Shown: positions 37,778 through 47,006 of the stretch, piece by piece | Layout of the letters: every line of letters begins with the position of its first letter | How positions within the stretch are numbered: position 1 is the first letter of the stretch | From: JAEXOD01 sp043805435 | GTDB taxonomy: Bacteria > Bacteroidota > Ignavibacteria > Ignavibacteriales > Melioribacteraceae | Direction of reading: 5' to 3' | Length of the DNA: 64,000 nt | NCBI GenBank assembly: GCA_043805435.1 | Contig: JAZDHY010000111.1 | Coordinates: 14,290-78,289, forward strand | Notes under the pieces: model-generated | What the model saw: the letters and a program-made list of their open reading frames with translations, nothing else | Database searches by the model: none | Told to the model about the DNA's origin: nothing | Position numbers and translations under genes: made by a program

Positions 37778-38985
37778 TTTTCATCCTCAACCTTTTTAGG
37801 AACGTTTAGCTTTAACTCTTCAAGGCGCATTTTATTTTGCAAAATTTGTTCTTTTAAGGCATCTTTTTTAGTAGTTACCCTATCTTTTAAAGATTGATTA
37901 ATTTCGATATGTATCAAAATAATCACTTCCTTTTTTGTAACTTCTTTGCTATCATAACCGGTTAAATATTTTATTCCTAACACCCACCACGGTAAATCTT
38001 TTAAAAAAGGAATGCCACGCCTAATATTTGTTTCTTCATTTATAAATAATCCGCCAATTGCGGTTTCTTCGTCATCCAACATTAATACTTGAGTTGTTGC
38101 TTTTGTCTTGCGGATTTCGGGGCGTTCTACGTCGGCTAATGCAGAACTGCGTTCTACATCTAAATGTAATAAAATGTAATCTAAACCGTCATCGGTATAA
38201 ATAAAAGGGGATACTTCAATTATAGTTCCGGTAGAAAAAAATTGTTCGACAACATTTCCGGCAAAATCTTTTTGTTTTACAGAAATATCAGAACCAATTT
38301 GAATTCTTCCTTTTTGCTGGTCTCTTACGGTTATGGAAGGAGATGCAATGATTTCACCTAAATTTTCAGTTTCAAAAAATCTAAACATAGAAGAAGCTGT
38401 ACCGGTAAAATCACCAATATCAAATTCAGAGGAAGCATTTACGTTAAAATCGGAAGTGGTAGTTGTACTGCTTTGCGCAAAAGAAGTTAAGCCTGTTCCA
38501 ACACTTAATCCCTTTTTTGATAAAAGTGCCTGCCAGTTAATTCCGCGTTCACGCATTTCGGTAACGTTTGCCTCAAAAAACACAGCCGAAATTTTAACAT
38601 CTCTTGCGGTAATTGGAGCATAATCGTTTGTCGGTGTTTTTTCCGTTTCAACTGTTGCTGCTTTAATAATAATAGCAGATTCTGTTTCTTCGTATATTAA
38701 TCCTTGATATTGTACAATAATATACAATGCTTTTTTATATGGTATTTTTGTAAGTTCAATTCCTATCGGTTTGTTTACTTCAACAGTAGAAACGACTTTT
38801 TTCCCGGTAATTTTTTCGCTTACTTTACTAATTACTTCAATTGCGGTACTGAAAGGAATGTTTTCCGATAGAGTAATTAATTCTTGTGGATTAACTACAC
38901 CGCTAAGTGTTTTTTGTAATTCCGGTTGAGCGTTTATAGAACAAACCCAAAATGCAATTATAAAAAATATCAATGTTCTTTTCAT
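37774..38985 (-). CDS. Secretin-family outer-membrane protein (PilQ/GspD-like)
   Basis: This 403-residue exported protein has a signal peptide (MKRTLIFFIIAFWVCSINAQ), a short N-domain (about 35-115, PFSTAIEVISKVSEKITGKK), then a secretin C-terminal domain (about 140-375) with VSAVFFEANVTEMRERGINW-type start, ASPSITVRDQQKGRIQIG and the gate signature TKATTQVLMLDDEETAIGGL followed by GIPFLKDLPW. It is short for a PilQ, with only one N-domain, so the periplasmic part may be completed by other proteins. As last of the machine genes (after PilM-N and PilO-P), it should form the outer-membrane pore for the pilus. Confidence 0.88.
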   Translation of the reverse strand: MKRTLIFFIIAFWVCSINAQPELQKTLSGVVNPQELITLSENIPFSTAIEVISKVSEKITGKKVVSTVEVNKPIGIELTKIPYKKALYIIVQYQGLIYEETESAIIIKAATVETEKTPTNDYAPITARDVKISAVFFEANVTEMRERGINWQALLSKKGLSVGTGLTSFAQSSTTTTSDFNVNASSEFDIGDFTGTASSMFRFFETENLGEIIASPSITVRDQQKGRIQIGSDISVKQKDFAGNVVEQFFSTGTIIEVSPFIYTDDGLDYILLHLDVERSSALADVERPEIRKTKATTQVLMLDDEETAIGGLFINEETNIRRGIPFLKDLPWWVLGIKYLTGYDSKEVTKKEVIILIHIEINQSLKDRVTTKKDALKEQILQNKMRLEELKLNVPKKVEDEK

Positions 38986-39881
38986 TTTTTTTCACTCTTC
39001 TTTTTTTCTTTTTCGGTAGCAAGTGTCAATTTAACTTTTTCAATTATTCCGCCTTTATTCAAAATAAACTGGACTTCGTTTTTTTCAAAATCAATTTTTG
39101 TAACATAACCCAAATAAACTTCGTCACCTTCCCAAAGTAAAAATGTTTTTCCTTTGGCGTCAACTAAAAAAGCACCGTCAGGAATTAATGCAAGAAGCTG
39201 AGCTGTTTGGACATCTAATAAATTATCTAAATTGGGAGGAATTTCGTTACGTATAGCGGGATAAAAGATATCATATACAGAATTAGGAATCAGACTGTTT
39301 TCCTTAATGGTGGTTGTTGAAAAACGATCATTATTCGCAAAATAAATATTGGCCTTAATTGTAAAATTTACCAAATAATTTGGATTTCCATCCTCATCAA
39401 CTTTAATTAAGTTGGATAAATTAACGGATCGAATTTTTTTAAGTTCTTTACTTTCTTCAATTGCATAAATAAGTTTATAAAAATCATTAAAATAGGCAGT
39501 CCCGCTTAACGTATATAAATAATAACTAAATGAACCCTCTTGCATAATGTTTTCGAAAGTAATATTTACAAACGATTCGGGAGCAAAATTGGCAGAAATA
39601 CGATTAACAAAATCATAAAATCTTGCCTGAGAGAGCATAAACGGAATATTAAATTTGCGTAATGCCAAAATAGAATCGAGTGCAGCAGCTCTTTCTTTTA
39701 ATTGGCTTAAATTGTCTAATAATTCGTCTTTATTTAGCATTGTTTTTTTCATCTGCTCAATTTTATTAACCTTTTCCCTAATAATTCCGCGTTGATGGAA
39801 AAAAGCAAAATATCCTCCAATAGCAGAAATAAAAATAAGAATAACAAGCAGCATTAGTGTATTTACAACTTTACGGTTCAT
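38982..39881 (-). CDS. PilO-like protein with C-terminal PilP-like domain
   Basis: This 299-residue bitopic inner-membrane protein has one N-terminal TM helix (about 8-28), a heptad-type coiled coil (about 32-72, KVNKIEQMKK onward) and an alpha/beta PilO/GspM-like domain (about 80-190). The last ~80 residues (LLALIPDGAFLVDAKGK, then LLWEGDEVYLGYVTKI) resemble the small beta domain of PilP/GspC that contacts the secretin. It lies exactly where pilO and pilP normally are, 1 bp after PilM-N and overlapping the secretin by 4 nt. The PilO part is likely; the PilP part is inferred from position and a weak pattern. Confidence 0.72.
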   Translation of the reverse strand: MNRKVVNTLMLLVILIFISAIGGYFAFFHQRGIIREKVNKIEQMKKTMLNKDELLDNLSQLKERAAALDSILALRKFNIPFMLSQARFYDFVNRISANFAPESFVNITFENIMQEGSFSYYLYTLSGTAYFNDFYKLIYAIEESKELKKIRSVNLSNLIKVDEDGNPNYLVNFTIKANIYFANNDRFSTTTIKENSLIPNSVYDIFYPAIRNEIPPNLDNLLDVQTAQLLALIPDGAFLVDAKGKTFLLWEGDEVYLGYVTKIDFEKNEVQFILNKGGIIEKVKLTLATEKEKKKSEKK

Positions 39882-39882
39882 T

Positions 39883-41439
39883 TTATCTTGTCGTATCCTT
39901 AGTGATGGTATAGTTTATAATAAAGGAATATGCTGTTTTTTCTCTAATTGGTTCATGTATAACGTTTTGTAAAACGGCTGTACTGTTTTGATCAACAAAC
40001 TTGGTAATAACGGGGCGTGATAATGTAATTCCGTTTATAATAATATTTTGATCATCTTTGCTTTCTATTTTTGTGAACCAAAAATTCCGCCTTCTTTCCA
40101 TAAATGAAGAGATTTTTTCAATTTCCGTATTCCAAATTTCGGTACCGGTCATTGCGGAATCGAGAAGTGTCTGCGTTTTATCAAAACCGGCAATCCTTTG
40201 GTACAGAGGATTTATTTGTGCAGTAATACTTTCGTTCTCTTTTTCCATTTTAACTAAATTTTCATATTCGTAATTAAGTTCATCGGTGGTTTTATAATTG
40301 CTAAGAATTTTAAATGTAAAATAAAAAGTAGCCGCAAATAAAATTGGCAGCATCACATAACTGTGCCAGCTGAATTGGAAAAACTTTTGGTTTTCTTTTA
40401 TGTTGCGCGGTAAAATAGAAATGCCCTTACCTTTGTTTTCCAGCTCCTCAAAATATTCAAATCCTGCCGCAAGAAGTATAGAATATGCACCTAAATTTTC
40501 AATTGCATCAGTAGCAAGCAACGTTGAATCAAACAAATCGAATTTTAAGCCGGTAACATTTGCTTCGGGAAATGTACCATAAAACGATAGCAGTAAATTT
40601 TCGGAATTATCTTCTCCGCACAATACAACATTATCTAATCTGGGAATGCCGCCATTTTCCATTTCCAATAAAATTTTGGAGAAATACACATCATAAGTGT
40701 GTAGATTTTTGGTGCCAATATCCAGTGTAGCACCAATATGAACCAACTTTTGACCCTCTAAAAAAATTAACTGACTATAATCCTTTCCTGTATAGATAAT
40801 CAATGTGTAATCTTCGGGGAAAAATTTTGTAGATTTTGATACTAAGTTGGCAAGTGCAATTTCGCCGCTTTTTATGGCTGCTATTTTATAAAATCTTTTT
40901 TTGTTTCTATTTGCAACAGAATTAATAAAATTTACAACCGGTACTTCGGTATCAAGATAAACTGAAAGGTATTGTTTATCGGATAGTTCAATATAATCAA
41001 TTGAATCGCTGCCGATATTAATATTTTTTGTAACCCTAATATCTTCAATTAAATTAGAAATTATATTTTTTTTGTCCTCAATTTTTTCTCTGTCATAATA
41101 ATGATATTCAATTGCGGGTTCGGAAGCAACAGCAATAAAATCGAAATTTTTAAGTTTAAATTCCTTTAGTGAAGATGCAATAATTTCAATGTTTGAAACA
41201 GAAGATGTCACAAAATCATCTTTAACGCTGTCTGTTTCAAGTCCATCAAAAGAAATATCTTCTCCTGAATCCTCAATAATAACTCGACCGTCTTGTACCG
41301 GAGAATCATTTGATGTAAAATTAGCCGGAGGATTAGCTGTGGAAACGACCTTTAATATTTTAATCACATCGTTTTCGTGAGTTAAAACAGCAGCTTTGTT
41401 TTCATTTCCTTCTGTATAAACACAAATTACAGCTTTCAT
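39883..41439 (-). CDS. PilM-PilN fusion (GspL-like assembly protein)
   Basis: This 518-residue protein has an N-terminal ~330 residues resembling the actin-like PilM/GspL cytoplasmic domain (VYTEGNENKAAVLTHEND, later LIIYTGKDYSQLIFLEG and VVLCGEDNSE). A single TM helix follows (about 360-380, MLPILFAATFYFTF), then a PilN-like coiled coil and periplasmic ferredoxin-like domain (about 390-518, KMEKENESITAQINPLY, IIINGITLSR). Canonical type IV systems encode PilM and PilN separately; here they are one chain, as in GspL. A long acidic insertion (about 40-85) is unusual. It lies 3 bp after PilT. Confidence 0.8.
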   Translation of the reverse strand: MKAVICVYTEGNENKAAVLTHENDVIKILKVVSTANPPANFTSNDSPVQDGRVIIEDSGEDISFDGLETDSVKDDFVTSSVSNIEIIASSLKEFKLKNFDFIAVASEPAIEYHYYDREKIEDKKNIISNLIEDIRVTKNINIGSDSIDYIELSDKQYLSVYLDTEVPVVNFINSVANRNKKRFYKIAAIKSGEIALANLVSKSTKFFPEDYTLIIYTGKDYSQLIFLEGQKLVHIGATLDIGTKNLHTYDVYFSKILLEMENGGIPRLDNVVLCGEDNSENLLLSFYGTFPEANVTGLKFDLFDSTLLATDAIENLGAYSILLAAGFEYFEELENKGKGISILPRNIKENQKFFQFSWHSYVMLPILFAATFYFTFKILSNYKTTDELNYEYENLVKMEKENESITAQINPLYQRIAGFDKTQTLLDSAMTGTEIWNTEIEKISSFMERRRNFWFTKIESKDDQNIIINGITLSRPVITKFVDQNSTAVLQNVIHEPIREKTAYSFIINYTITKDTTR

Positions 41440-41442
41440 TTA

Positions 41443-42669
41443 TTAAATAGCCTTAATTATTTGTAACATTCTTGTTTTATTATTTGAATAAGCAATAGCA
41501 TCGTCTTGTGATATTTTTCTGTTTCTGTATAAACGCAGCAAGTCTTGTTCCATTGTTTGCATCCCTTGTTGAGCACCTTGGTTAATCATCATATAAATTT
41601 CGCTTGTATTGTTGTTTTTAATTGCAGCGCGAACCGATGGTGTCACAATAAGTACTTCTTTTGCAAGTGCACGTTTGCCATCTAGGCTGGGAACCAGTTT
41701 TTGACTTACTACTGATATTAATACATCTGCTAATCTGTTTCTCACTCGCTCTTGTTCAACAGGATTTACTTCAGCAATTATTCTATCAATTGATTCTACT
41801 GCTGAAGAAGTGTGCAATGTTGAAAAAACTTTGTGACCTGTATCGGTTACTTCCAATGCTGCTAAAATAGTATCAGGATCACGCATTTCACCAATTACAA
41901 TAATATCGGGATCTTGACGCAGAGCCTGAATTACGCCTTCTTTAAATGAAAGTACGTCTCTGCCAACCTCTCTATGCCTAATTAAACAAGCGTTAGACTG
42001 GTGCACAAATTCGATTGGAGAAGCTATAATAACAACATGGGCGGGGTCGTATTTGTTATGATGATCGATAATGGAATCCAGTGTTGAGGATTTTCCCGAG
42101 CCTGTTATTCCTGTTATAAGAGATAACCCAAATTTTATATATTGATGACTCATTGATTGAATAGCAAAAGGATGAAATTCCAGAGACTCCAACAAACGAA
42201 CATTTGCCGAAATTGCACGCATGTTTAAAGCAATTGCGTCAAGGTCAAAATATGCATCTGCTCTAAAACGCACATCTTGATTAGCTTTTTCGTAGCGGAA
42301 CGAATAACTGAAATCCAAATTTCTATTATTACGTAAATAATAACATTGATTTTGGTTAAGTATAGAAACTATTAATATATTTGCTTCGTCTTGCGTTAAT
42401 TCGGGCAAATCGCGTACTCTTTCTTTTTTGCCAAAAATTCTAAACCATATAAATCCGCCGCAACCATACCCGCCAATTTCTACGTCCGAAGCTTGTCTGT
42501 CAATCATTAATGATAAAATTTTATTGGCATACATAATAAGGCTTAACAACTGATTATTAGGTAGCTTTGTTATGTTGCTTATTACAAAATTAACTCGTTC
42601 GGGACCTAATATGGTCTGTGGAATTTGTTTTGCAAAATTTGATAATATGTTTTTTACTTCACCAATCAT
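41443..42669 (-). CDS. pilT: Type IV pilus retraction ATPase PilT-like
   Basis: This 408-residue hexameric ATPase is predicted to power pilus retraction. It has the Walker A ITGSGKSS near residue 187, an Asp box region (PIEFVHQS), Walker B QDPDIIVIGEMRD and the His box TGHKVFSTLHTSSAVE. The C-terminus has the PilT-like LAKEVLIVTPSVRAAIKNN segment instead of the zinc-binding cysteine motif of PilB; the AIRNLIRE-type retraction motif of classical PilT appears only in altered form (VRAAIKNNN). It is separated from pilB by 91 bp and followed closely by PilM-N. Confidence 0.88.
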   Translation of the reverse strand: MIGEVKNILSNFAKQIPQTILGPERVNFVISNITKLPNNQLLSLIMYANKILSLMIDRQASDVEIGGYGCGGFIWFRIFGKKERVRDLPELTQDEANILIVSILNQNQCYYLRNNRNLDFSYSFRYEKANQDVRFRADAYFDLDAIALNMRAISANVRLLESLEFHPFAIQSMSHQYIKFGLSLITGITGSGKSSTLDSIIDHHNKYDPAHVVIIASPIEFVHQSNACLIRHREVGRDVLSFKEGVIQALRQDPDIIVIGEMRDPDTILAALEVTDTGHKVFSTLHTSSAVESIDRIIAEVNPVEQERVRNRLADVLISVVSQKLVPSLDGKRALAKEVLIVTPSVRAAIKNNNTSEIYMMINQGAQQGMQTMEQDLLRLYRNRKISQDDAIAYSNNKTRMLQIIKAI

Positions 42670-42760
42670 AAGCTATATATAATATAAAAACTTTATTTTA
42701 ATTTAAATAATATTTACTTAAAAAAGAATAAATAATCAAAAAAAGATAAATTAAATATTC

Positions 42761-44548
42761 CTATTCATCACTTGTAGCCGAAAATACCTCGGCTATTGAA
42801 GTATATCCTAATACAACTTTTTCCAAACCTGCTTCGCGTAAGTTTAACGTACCATCGCGGCGTGCCTGCATTCTAACAGCTTCTTCATCAACATCATCAC
42901 CCGATTTTACAATAATTTCGCGAATTGCTTTTGTAAAATAAAGTGCTTCGTGTATAGCCAAACGTCCTTTATAACCGGAGTTATTACATTTTGGACAGCC
43001 AACCGGTTCGTAAATTTCATATTTATTCCATTCGTCAATGTTTAATCCGGCAGTTTTCATAAGTGCTTCATCAAATTGAGTGACTCGTTTTTTGCAGTCG
43101 CATAATCTGCGGATTAATCTTTGTGCAACAATAATATTAATTGCATAAGCAATAAGGAAAGGTTCAACCCCCATTTTGTATAAACGGGCAACGGCACTTG
43201 GGGCATCGTTTGTATGCAATGTGGAAAAAGTTAAGTGGCCTGTATTTGCCAGCTTTATTGCTGTTTCCGCTGTTTCTTTATCACGCATTTCACCTACAAG
43301 AACAATATCGGGGTCATGACGTAATATTGCACGGATTGCCTGCTCAAAATTCATTTTATAACCAATCTTTAACTGTCTTGCTCCTTCAATTACATATTCA
43401 ACAGGGTCTTCTACGGTTAAAACATTTTTAGTTGGGTTAATTACCTGATATAAAGCTGCAACAAGCGTTGTACTTTTTCCGCTTCCAGTAGGGCCTGTTA
43501 ATATAATCATTCCTTGAGGTTGATTTATTGCTCGCACAAATGCTTTTTGAGAATAACCGACCAACCCAAGTTTACCTAAATCTTTAATTACCTTTCTATC
43601 ATCCAAAATACGAATAACAATGCTTTCAAATTTATTTTTTAACTCGGTTCCAACCATAGGAAGCACGGATACACGAAAACGTATAATATGTCCGTCTATT
43701 TCCCTCTGAATAAAACCGTCTTGTGCTTTTTCGCGTTCAAATCGGTCCATACCTTTAGAGCGATCTTTAACAACCGCCATTACTGCTTCGGGGAGTGTGT
43801 TTTCTTGAGTATGCCAAAGAGCCAATTTCCCATCTACTCTAAAATGAATTTCTGTTTTATTACCGGATCGGGGGATCATATGAATATCGCTTACGCCTTT
43901 ACGTACTCCTTCAACTAGTGCTCCTTCAATAAGATTAATTAATGCACTTTTATTAATTTCGGCATCCAATTCCTCTTCGTTTACTGCAGAATCGTCAATT
44001 TCGACATTAATTTCTTCTGTCGATTCCTCAATTAATTTTAAAAATTCATTTTCGGGCGGAAATAACATGGAAATTAATTTATCATAATCTCTTTTTCGTA
44101 AATAAACAATTTCGTATTTTTTTGCATTTAACGTATATGCAATTTTAGTTAACGATTTATCGGTTGGGTCGGTTGCACCAAGTATAAGTTTCTCTTTAAT
44201 CCTATCATCATACTTAAATGGGATAACTTTATGTTTTAATAAAATTTGTTTAACTTCATCTCCTTGAGAATTTATTAACTTTTTTATTTCCTCTTTCCTC
44301 GATTCTTCAAAAGTATCGGGTTGAATGTTTAATTCTTTAAAGGCATATAAAACCGCTACCTCGCGAAAAATTGCATCGTGGTCAAATCCTAAATCCTGAA
44401 CAAGAATTTGGGCTAGGTTCCTTTTAATTTTCCCATTATCGGTCTGTTTAATATGTAATGCTTTTTCGAGTACTTTAATGTCAATTATTCCTTTTTTAAG
44501 GAGTAAATACCCAATTTTATCAGTCATTTCCAGTTGATTATCTATCAT
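42761..44548 (-). CDS. pilB: Type IV pilus assembly ATPase PilB/GspE
   Basis: This 595-residue extension ATPase has an N-terminal MshEN/T2SSE_N-like region (about 8-165), an acidic linker, N2 domain, then the catalytic core: GPTGSGKST near residue 350, Asp box VEDPVEY, Walker B HDPDIVLVGEMRD, His box TGHLTFSTLHTND. A tetracysteine zinc site is formed by CDCKK and CPKC. These separate PilB/GspE from PilT. It lies 3 bp after pilC in the order pilC-pilB-pilT. Confidence 0.95.
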   Translation of the reverse strand: MIDNQLEMTDKIGYLLLKKGIIDIKVLEKALHIKQTDNGKIKRNLAQILVQDLGFDHDAIFREVAVLYAFKELNIQPDTFEESRKEEIKKLINSQGDEVKQILLKHKVIPFKYDDRIKEKLILGATDPTDKSLTKIAYTLNAKKYEIVYLRKRDYDKLISMLFPPENEFLKLIEESTEEINVEIDDSAVNEEELDAEINKSALINLIEGALVEGVRKGVSDIHMIPRSGNKTEIHFRVDGKLALWHTQENTLPEAVMAVVKDRSKGMDRFEREKAQDGFIQREIDGHIIRFRVSVLPMVGTELKNKFESIVIRILDDRKVIKDLGKLGLVGYSQKAFVRAINQPQGMIILTGPTGSGKSTTLVAALYQVINPTKNVLTVEDPVEYVIEGARQLKIGYKMNFEQAIRAILRHDPDIVLVGEMRDKETAETAIKLANTGHLTFSTLHTNDAPSAVARLYKMGVEPFLIAYAINIIVAQRLIRRLCDCKKRVTQFDEALMKTAGLNIDEWNKYEIYEPVGCPKCNNSGYKGRLAIHEALYFTKAIREIIVKSGDDVDEEAVRMQARRDGTLNLREAGLEKVVLGYTSIAEVFSATSDE

Positions 44549-44551
44549 ATT

Positions 44552-45919
44552 TTACCAGAAGAAATAATTTAATAATATGTGCACGCTTGGTGGTTTTGGA
44601 CTAATTGTAGCTGTTTCGGCAGAAACAAGGGTTAAACCAATCATAACAATCATTATAACCATTGCAATTGCAACTTGTATCAATTCGATAACATTTTTTA
44701 ATCTAAAAACGGTTTCACTTTCATAATAATTAGCTAATTGTTTTGCGGTGTTTTTTATTGTACCTGTTTCTTCTCCGCTATGAAATCTTGAGAGTGCCGT
44801 ATCAGTAAATACACCTGTAGCTTCAAATGCTTCTGTTATTCCTGTACCTTTTTTAATCATAAGTGGAATTGCAACAGATTTGATTTGGTGTTCAAAATAT
44901 GTATTTCCTACTGCTTCGGCTGCAATTTTAATTGGTTCAATGCTTTCGGCAGAACCGCTATACAGGGTATAAAATACACGACAAAATACTTCTATTAATG
45001 TTTTATGAACAAGTGAACCCATGATTGGAATTTTTAACATAAACTTATCAATTAAAAAAGACCCTCTTTTAGTTTTGCTCCATCTCCAAAAAATAATTGG
45101 AGGTATAATAAAAAACGCACCTACCAACAATGTGTTATTCATTAAAAAATCGCTAAAACCTAAAGTTGCCGCAGTCATTGGAGGCAGCTCGATTTTAAAT
45201 TTAACAAACAATTTTGCTGTCTCCGGAAAAATATAACCCACATAAAAAAGAACAGCCAAAAATAAAACAAATAAAGTAACCATTGGGGTAATTAAAGCAC
45301 TTCTTAAATCTTTTTTGAATTGTTGTTGTCTTTCAAGAAATTTGGCAGTAGCTCTGTAAATTTCGGCCATATTACCGCTTTTGGAAGCTAAACCAAGCAT
45401 ATATGCGGTAAATTTTCCAAAAACATTTTGATAACGCAAAAATACCTCTTCGCTATCACCACCTTTTTTTAAATCGTTGTTTATTTGTTTTAACGTCTCT
45501 TTTAATGTTTTGTTTTGAATATCATTAATTAACAAGGTTATTATTTCATTAAACGGCAATTTTTGGTCTAATAATTCCGCACTGATTTTAACATAGGCCA
45601 CCACGTCCTGCATTGGGGGTTTCATACTAAAATCTAATAATTTTTTATGGATAGAAATTACATTATAACCTAATTTTGTTAATGCTTTAGCAACTTCATC
45701 TTTTGAGTAAGCTCGTTGTTCTCCAACAATCGGCTTTTCATTTCCTTTACGGATTTTGTAAATATATGCTGCTTTTTTTTCTATAGATTTAATTGTTAAA
45801 GAGTGTTTTTTTGCAAGAGAAATTACCTTCTTTTTACCTTCAGAAGTACTGACGGCGTTTACCATTCCGCTTATTATTTGGCCGTTTTGTTTAACTGCAT
45901 TAAATCTAAGTTCAATCAT
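44552..45919 (-). CDS. pilC: Type IV pilus inner-membrane platform protein PilC/GspF
   Basis: This 455-residue protein has two GspF domains (about 115-240 and 320-440) with TM helices at about 210-230, 255-275 and 420-445. Motifs such as LLDQKLPFNEII, MLGLASKSGNMAEIYR and SRFHSGEETGTIKNT are typical. It is about 50 residues longer than usual at the N-terminus because of a ~100-residue extra domain (RFNAVKQNGQIISGMVNA). PilC couples the ATPases to pilin insertion. The start follows AAAGAGG, 22 bp after a terminator-like hairpin that separates it from the pilin gene. Confidence 0.93.
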   Translation of the reverse strand: MIELRFNAVKQNGQIISGMVNAVSTSEGKKKVISLAKKHSLTIKSIEKKAAYIYKIRKGNEKPIVGEQRAYSKDEVAKALTKLGYNVISIHKKLLDFSMKPPMQDVVAYVKISAELLDQKLPFNEIITLLINDIQNKTLKETLKQINNDLKKGGDSEEVFLRYQNVFGKFTAYMLGLASKSGNMAEIYRATAKFLERQQQFKKDLRSALITPMVTLFVLFLAVLFYVGYIFPETAKLFVKFKIELPPMTAATLGFSDFLMNNTLLVGAFFIIPPIIFWRWSKTKRGSFLIDKFMLKIPIMGSLVHKTLIEVFCRVFYTLYSGSAESIEPIKIAAEAVGNTYFEHQIKSVAIPLMIKKGTGITEAFEATGVFTDTALSRFHSGEETGTIKNTAKQLANYYESETVFRLKNVIELIQVAIAMVIMIVMIGLTLVSAETATISPKPPSVHILLNYFFW

Positions 45920-45941
45920 TTTTGCCTCTTTAAATATAAAA

Positions 45942-45967
45942 AAGCTGGTAATTTGTATTACCAGCTT
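45942..45967 (-). terminator. Terminator/attenuator between pilin gene and pilC
   Basis: AAGCTGGTAAT and ATTACCAGCTT form a perfect 11-bp stem with a TTGT loop; on the minus strand it is followed by TTTTTATATTT. It lies 30 bp past the pilin stop and 22 bp before pilC, so it should make pilin mRNA far more abundant than the machine-gene mRNA. Confidence 0.85.
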
Positions 45968-45997
45968 AAATATACTAAATATTTTGTAAATTTAATA

Positions 45998-46381
45998 TTA
46001 ATTAGTTATAGCTGTTGTAACATTTGATGGAGAAACCGTCATTGTAACATTTACAGAATCTGCTCCGTCATTACCAATTTCGTTACCTAAACCAACAATA
46101 GAAACTTCTTGATCAGCTACGGTAGCTGTGTAAGAACCGTTTGGATTTGCAGCTAAGTTGCCAGGAATTGTCCAACCTGTGAATGAATTACCGCCACCAC
46201 CTAGTGCTTGTGGTTTTCTGTAGTATTGTTGAGCATTAGAAGCCAAATTTGTTAAATCGCTAATAACTGCATCTCTGTTAGCTTGTGAGCTGCTTGCTGT
46301 AAATACGTTGATTCCAACTACAACAGCGATACCTACTATGATAACGCCTAATACGATGAGTAATAATTGTTGTTGACCCAT
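45998..46381 (-). CDS. Atypical type IV pilin-like protein 1
   Basis: This 127-residue protein begins MGQQQLLLIVLGVIIVGIAVVV: a two-residue leader ending in Gly, then a ~25-residue hydrophobic helix, as in pilins. The usual Phe+1 and Glu+5 are absent (Gln and Leu instead). The soluble part contains QQYYRKP, a Gly run GGGG and FTGWTIPGN, then a short beta-rich end. It is the likely pilus subunit, judged by its place before pilC, the N-terminal helix and the strong terminator after it. AGGAG lies before the ATG. Its paralogue is 202 bp upstream. Whether a prepilin peptidase cuts after Gly2 is unknown. Confidence 0.8.
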   Translation of the reverse strand: MGQQQLLLIVLGVIIVGIAVVVGINVFTASSSQANRDAVISDLTNLASNAQQYYRKPQALGGGGNSFTGWTIPGNLAANPNGSYTATVADQEVSIVGLGNEIGNDGADSVNVTMTVSPSNVTTAITN

Positions 46382-46464
46382 TTTAAGATACTCCTGATTT
46401 GTTATAATGTTTTTTGGTTGTTTATTTTCAATTTATTAAAGAACTGTTTATAGTACATAAATAA

Positions 46465-46539
46465 TTGTGCCAAAGTAAAAATTGCCTTTTTTTGGCATAT
46501 CTGAGCTTATATGCTTAAAAATTTAATTTTTTGTGCCAA
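46465..46539 (-). promoter_or_regulatory. Paired TTGGCACAA boxes upstream of pilin 1
   Basis: On the minus strand TTGGCACAA occurs twice, at 46539-46531 and 46473-46465, with an inverted TGCCAA-type copy between (46490-46500). The TTGGCAC core equals a sigma-54 -24 box, but no GC dinucleotide follows at the -12 distance in either copy. They may be activator sites or weak sigma-54 promoters for the pilin gene. Confidence 0.45.
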
Positions 46540-46583
46540 TATGAAAAGAACGGGTGTAACTATTACATGTAAAAATAACTACT

Positions 46584-46973
46584 TTAATTCAAAATGGTAA
46601 CTTGAAACGAACGAGCTAAAATTTCTACCTTAACCGATACGGAATCACCTGCTGTTACTTCTTCATTACCAATGGCTGTAATTTCAATAGAAGTAGCCGG
46701 AGCTGAATTTTCTGTTATTTCATACCTTCCATTGGAAGTAACACGTAATTCGGCAGGAATCTGCCAGCCGGCAAAACTTCTTCCGCCGCCACCCATTGCA
46801 AGCGGTCTGGAATAATACTGTTGTGCTAATGTAGATAGGTTCATACATTCACTAATAAGATTATCCCGTTTGGTGGTAATGGCGTTTGAACTAAATAACT
46901 GTATTCCAAGTATTATTGCTAGGCCGACAATCAGTATTCCTAAAACTATTAATAAAAGTTGCTGCTGTCCCAC
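46584..46973 (-). CDS. Atypical type IV pilin-like protein 2 (paralogue)
   Basis: This 129-residue paralogue of the downstream pilin has an almost identical start (MGQQQLLLIVLGILIVGLAII) and shares QQYYSRP, the GGGG run and FAGWQIP. A longer frame to 47024 would add 17 polar residues, but AGAGGA stands just before the GTG at 46973, and starting there gives the same two-residue leader as the paralogue, so GTG is preferred. Like its relative it lacks Glu+5. The C-terminal half diverges, so it may be a minor or alternative subunit. A sigma-54-like promoter lies 34 bp upstream. Confidence 0.8.
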   Translation of the reverse strand: MGQQQLLLIVLGILIVGLAIILGIQLFSSNAITTKRDNLISECMNLSTLAQQYYSRPLAMGGGGRSFAGWQIPAELRVTSNGRYEITENSAPATSIEITAIGNEEVTAGDSVSVKVEILARSFQVTILN

Positions 46974-47006
46974 TTGGGTCCTCTTTTTACTTGTTTCTGT
47001 ATAATT

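Noticed and set aside
46465..46473. Full sigma-54 promoter for pilin 1
   Set aside because: The -24-like TTGGCAC is present but no GC follows at the -12 position; kept only as a regulatory box.
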